Position numbers and translations under genes: made by a program. 64,000 bases of DNA from positions 196,501-260,500 of the forward strand of contig JACVVK020000376.1 of NCBI GenBank assembly GCA_018292915.2. Direction: 5' to 3'. This document shows positions 63,058-64,000 of the stretch, in pieces (within the stretch, counting starts at the first letter, position 1; each line of letters begins with the position of its first letter). Source of the stretch: Batillaria attramentaria (taxonomy: Eukaryota > Mollusca > Gastropoda > Batillariidae). The notes below the pieces were generated by a model. The model saw only the letters and a list, made by a program, of their open reading frames with translations. It was not told the DNA's origin and made no database searches.

Positions 63058-63688
63058 AAGTTGCAACTCACTTAGCTGGTGGTTTAGAGGTTGCGTCAGT
63101 ACCGTCTTCTTCATCATCAGGTGGAAAAATTTCTTCATACACTTGATAGTATCTTTAATATTATAAGGAACAATCAGGTGGAAAAATTTTCTTCATACAC
63201 TTGATAGTATCTTCAATATGATAAGGAACAATTAGCAGGAACAGCAAACTGCACTGGTCCATTTTTTTCCCCGTCCGTGAATGTATCCTAAATTCCAGTA
63301 GCCTGGGCAGACTGATGCCTGTCATTTACAAATTTAAATTTTATACCTTTATGAAAAGTCACTTTTTACAGTCAACACTGCTCTCTCAATTTTGGGGGGT
63401 TTGGGGGTTCTTTTCATTTGTTCTTTTTATTTTTCTCCATGGGGTGGGGTGGGGGTGAGGGAGCTTTTTGTTTTAGCAGTTTTTTGGGGTTTTTTCCCTG
63501 GGGTGGGGGTGTTGGTGTGGTTATTCTTTTTTTTAAATTCTTTTTTGTTGTTGTTGTTGCATTTCAACTTTAATTCAAGGATACTTTGGCACCTCCCAGT
63601 TGACCATCTGATCCGGTTCAATGGAGTCCAGTGGAAAACCACGTGAATCAACCATGAACCCCTGGTGAAACTGGGCACAGCCAATGAT
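58194..63688 (-). CDS. ZCCHC8: ZCCHC8 homologue (NEXT complex scaffold), C-terminal part
   Basis: Eight exons (63585-63688, 63072-63152, 62555-62686, 61857-61928, 61238-61386, 60628-60696, 59217-59471, 58194-58708) join in phase to 458 residues, continuing beyond the right edge. Order: VNWEVPKYYQVYEEIFPPDD, the zinc knuckle CFNCGGEHRLSEC (CX2CX3HX4C), FKAGEISTALREAMGL, the PSP domain LPSYIYRMRLFGYPPGWLHE, an acidic linker, YPGFTVPVPLG, a Ser/Gln-rich region, and the conserved end DHIPYENLPDATGTFDRM. In animals ZCCHC8 bridges the RNA-binding protein RBM7 and the helicase MTR4 in the nuclear exosome targeting complex, and its C-terminal segment contacts and stimulates MTR4. The neighbour hillarin is convergent. 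The acceptor of the 63072-63152 exon lies in a tandem duplication. Confidence 0.93.
59217..59471 (-). CDS. ZCCHC8: ZCCHC8 exon (YPGF motif)
   Basis: The acceptor is ATCATTGTTTCAG|AC and the donor GATGATG|GTAAGA. It encodes DAEAFDVEKIIEYPGFTVPV PLG followed by a basic coiled stretch (IVAKETARKRQQEVEEAITA). Confidence 0.92.
59641..59660. repeat. G20 run
   Basis: Uninterrupted G run in a ZCCHC8 intron. Confidence 0.95.
60098..60499 (+). mobile_element. tRNA-derived SINE, family B, full length
   Basis: Box A GGTGGTCAAGTGGTTAAG and a damaged box B (GGGGTTCAACGCCC), body as in 46976, ending in (ATT)n. Antisense in a ZCCHC8 intron. Confidence 0.9.
60628..60696 (-). CDS. ZCCHC8: ZCCHC8 small exon (acidic linker)
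   Basis: The acceptor is GTTCATGTGTTGTCAG|AG and the donor GCTGCCG|GTAAGT. It encodes ETNLRGESLEDGEVGADNSS DAA; 69 bp, so its skipping would keep the frame. Confidence 0.88.
61074..61184 (-). mobile_element. SINE A, truncated
   Basis: 'tgggaatttaatgtccttct', 'aaagatggggcaacgagtga' and 'aatatttggccccagctggga' match family A in reverse. It is truncated at the tRNA head. ZCCHC8 intron. Confidence 0.75.
61238..61386 (-). CDS. ZCCHC8: ZCCHC8 exon (PSP domain)
   Basis: The acceptor is GATTGCGATTGCAG|C and the donor GGCAATG|GTAAAG. It encodes TALREAMGLKPEQLPSYIYR and MRLFGYPPGWLHEANKKG, the PSP (proline-rich) domain shared with SF3B2. Confidence 0.94.
61592..61751. mobile_element. TTAA-flanked MITE, piggyBac-like
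   Basis: TTAA at both limits. The left end CCTTTAGGCATCGAGACACGAGC and the reverse of the right end CTCTTTGACATCGCGAGC are imperfect inverted repeats. GC-rich interior of about 150 bp, non-coding. ZCCHC8 intron. Confidence 0.65.
61857..61928 (-). CDS. ZCCHC8: ZCCHC8 exon
   Basis: The acceptor is CGTTTGTTTGTAG|G and the donor ATCAG|GTGAGC. It encodes HSSRYHKDPELDPTKKKFKA GEI; 72 bp. Confidence 0.9.
62555..62686 (-). CDS. ZCCHC8: ZCCHC8 exon (zinc knuckle)
   Basis: The acceptor is CATACACTTGCAG|G and the donor AACAAGAC|GTATGT. It encodes PKESCFNCGGEHRLSECKLA and a basic stretch RIRNKRREHQEKQ. Confidence 0.94.
63072..63152 (-). CDS. ZCCHC8: ZCCHC8 exon with duplicated acceptor
   Basis: The donor is CAGCTAA|GTGAGT. 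The acceptor used here is TTATAATATTAAAG|A, which is pyrimidine-poor. It encodes YYQVYEEIFPPDDEEDGTDA TSKPPAK. The segment spanning the acceptor and exon start is repeated just upstream (63175-63232). Confidence 0.82.
63117..63232 (-). repeat. ~57-bp tandem duplication across a splice acceptor
   Basis: Two copies of 'caggtggaaaaattt...cttcatacacttgatagtatcttYaatatKataaggaacaat'. The upstream copy (63175-63232) has one extra base in the A/T run and would shift the ZCCHC8 frame if used as exon. Confidence 0.9.
63585..63688 (-). CDS. ZCCHC8: ZCCHC8 exon nearest the right edge
   Basis: The acceptor is TATTTTTTTCTCCAG|ATC and the donor GCCAAA... read as CCAAA with AA|GTATCC, phase 2. It encodes IIGCAQFHQGFMVDSRGFPL DSIEPDQMVNWEVPK. 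It begins in phase 0; earlier exons are not in the window. Confidence 0.88.
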
Positions 63689-64000
63689 CTGGAGAAAAAA
63701 ATAAAATAAAAAGATTAAAATAACTGGTCTTCTCCTTCCTATCTGGATCCACTAATAACACTAGCAGCAGTTTTAGTTTTAGTAGTATCATTGGCAATCC
63801 GACAGAGCTAGAGGAAGGACGCGTCCCCGAACCAGTGCAACAATTTAACACGACGTCAGCTGGAGAGTATTGCAAGCGCCAACCCACGCAGAGGCTAGTG
63901 GGGCAGTCGTTACTGCTACACAAATAAGAAGCCCGATGGGTCAGAACACGGGATGATCACATTCTACGATGGAACGCACCAGATGGATAAAACAATGACG
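63689..64000. other. ZCCHC8 intron, right edge
   Basis: No further exon could be supported before the end of the window. Confidence 0.45.

Overview
This is intron-rich animal nuclear DNA. Exons are bounded by GT-AG sites with matching phases, and the introns are full of microsatellites, homopolymer runs, tRNA-derived SINEs and non-autonomous DNA transposons. The genes (a hillarin-type LIM protein, a natriuretic-receptor-like ectodomain, an orphan GPCR) and the repeat style suggest a lophotrochozoan, most likely a marine gastropod mollusc. That placement is inference; no species marker was read.

Five protein-coding genes could be assembled by chaining exons whose splice phases agree. (1) 1476-4915, minus: 5' part of a receptor with an ANF-receptor ligand-binding domain (guanylyl-cyclase / natriuretic peptide receptor type); it runs off the left edge. 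(2) 15512-18272, minus: complete two-exon class A GPCR of 766 residues with a very long third cytoplasmic loop. (3) 28708-31439, minus: complete VPS37-type ESCRT-I subunit, 260 residues in four coding exons. (4) 34455-51114, plus: hillarin/KY-type protein, 961 residues in ten exons, with an N-terminal LIM domain, a coiled coil, a transglutaminase-like core whose three catalytic positions all look substituted, and a C-terminal repeat region. (5) 58194-63688, minus: C-terminal 458 residues of ZCCHC8, the zinc-knuckle scaffold of the NEXT RNA-decay complex; its 5' end lies beyond the right edge.

VPS37 and hillarin are divergently transcribed; hillarin and ZCCHC8 converge around 54-58 kb. The genes have unrelated functions: receptor signalling, endosomal sorting, cytoskeleton/muscle maintenance and nuclear RNA surveillance. 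I see no operon-like or pathway relationship.

The rest is repeat landscape: a three-copy MITE family with CAGGGCCCG ends; several single elements with readable target duplications (5 bp, 6 bp, TA, TTAA), one carrying a hAT/ZNF862-like zinc-finger fragment; a large foldback with a hammerhead-like core flanked by a 13-bp direct repeat; 44-bp and 36-bp satellite arrays; at least four tRNA-derived SINE families; LINE 3' ends; and many (TG)n/(CA)n tracts. No prokaryotic, viral or CRISPR-type system is visible.
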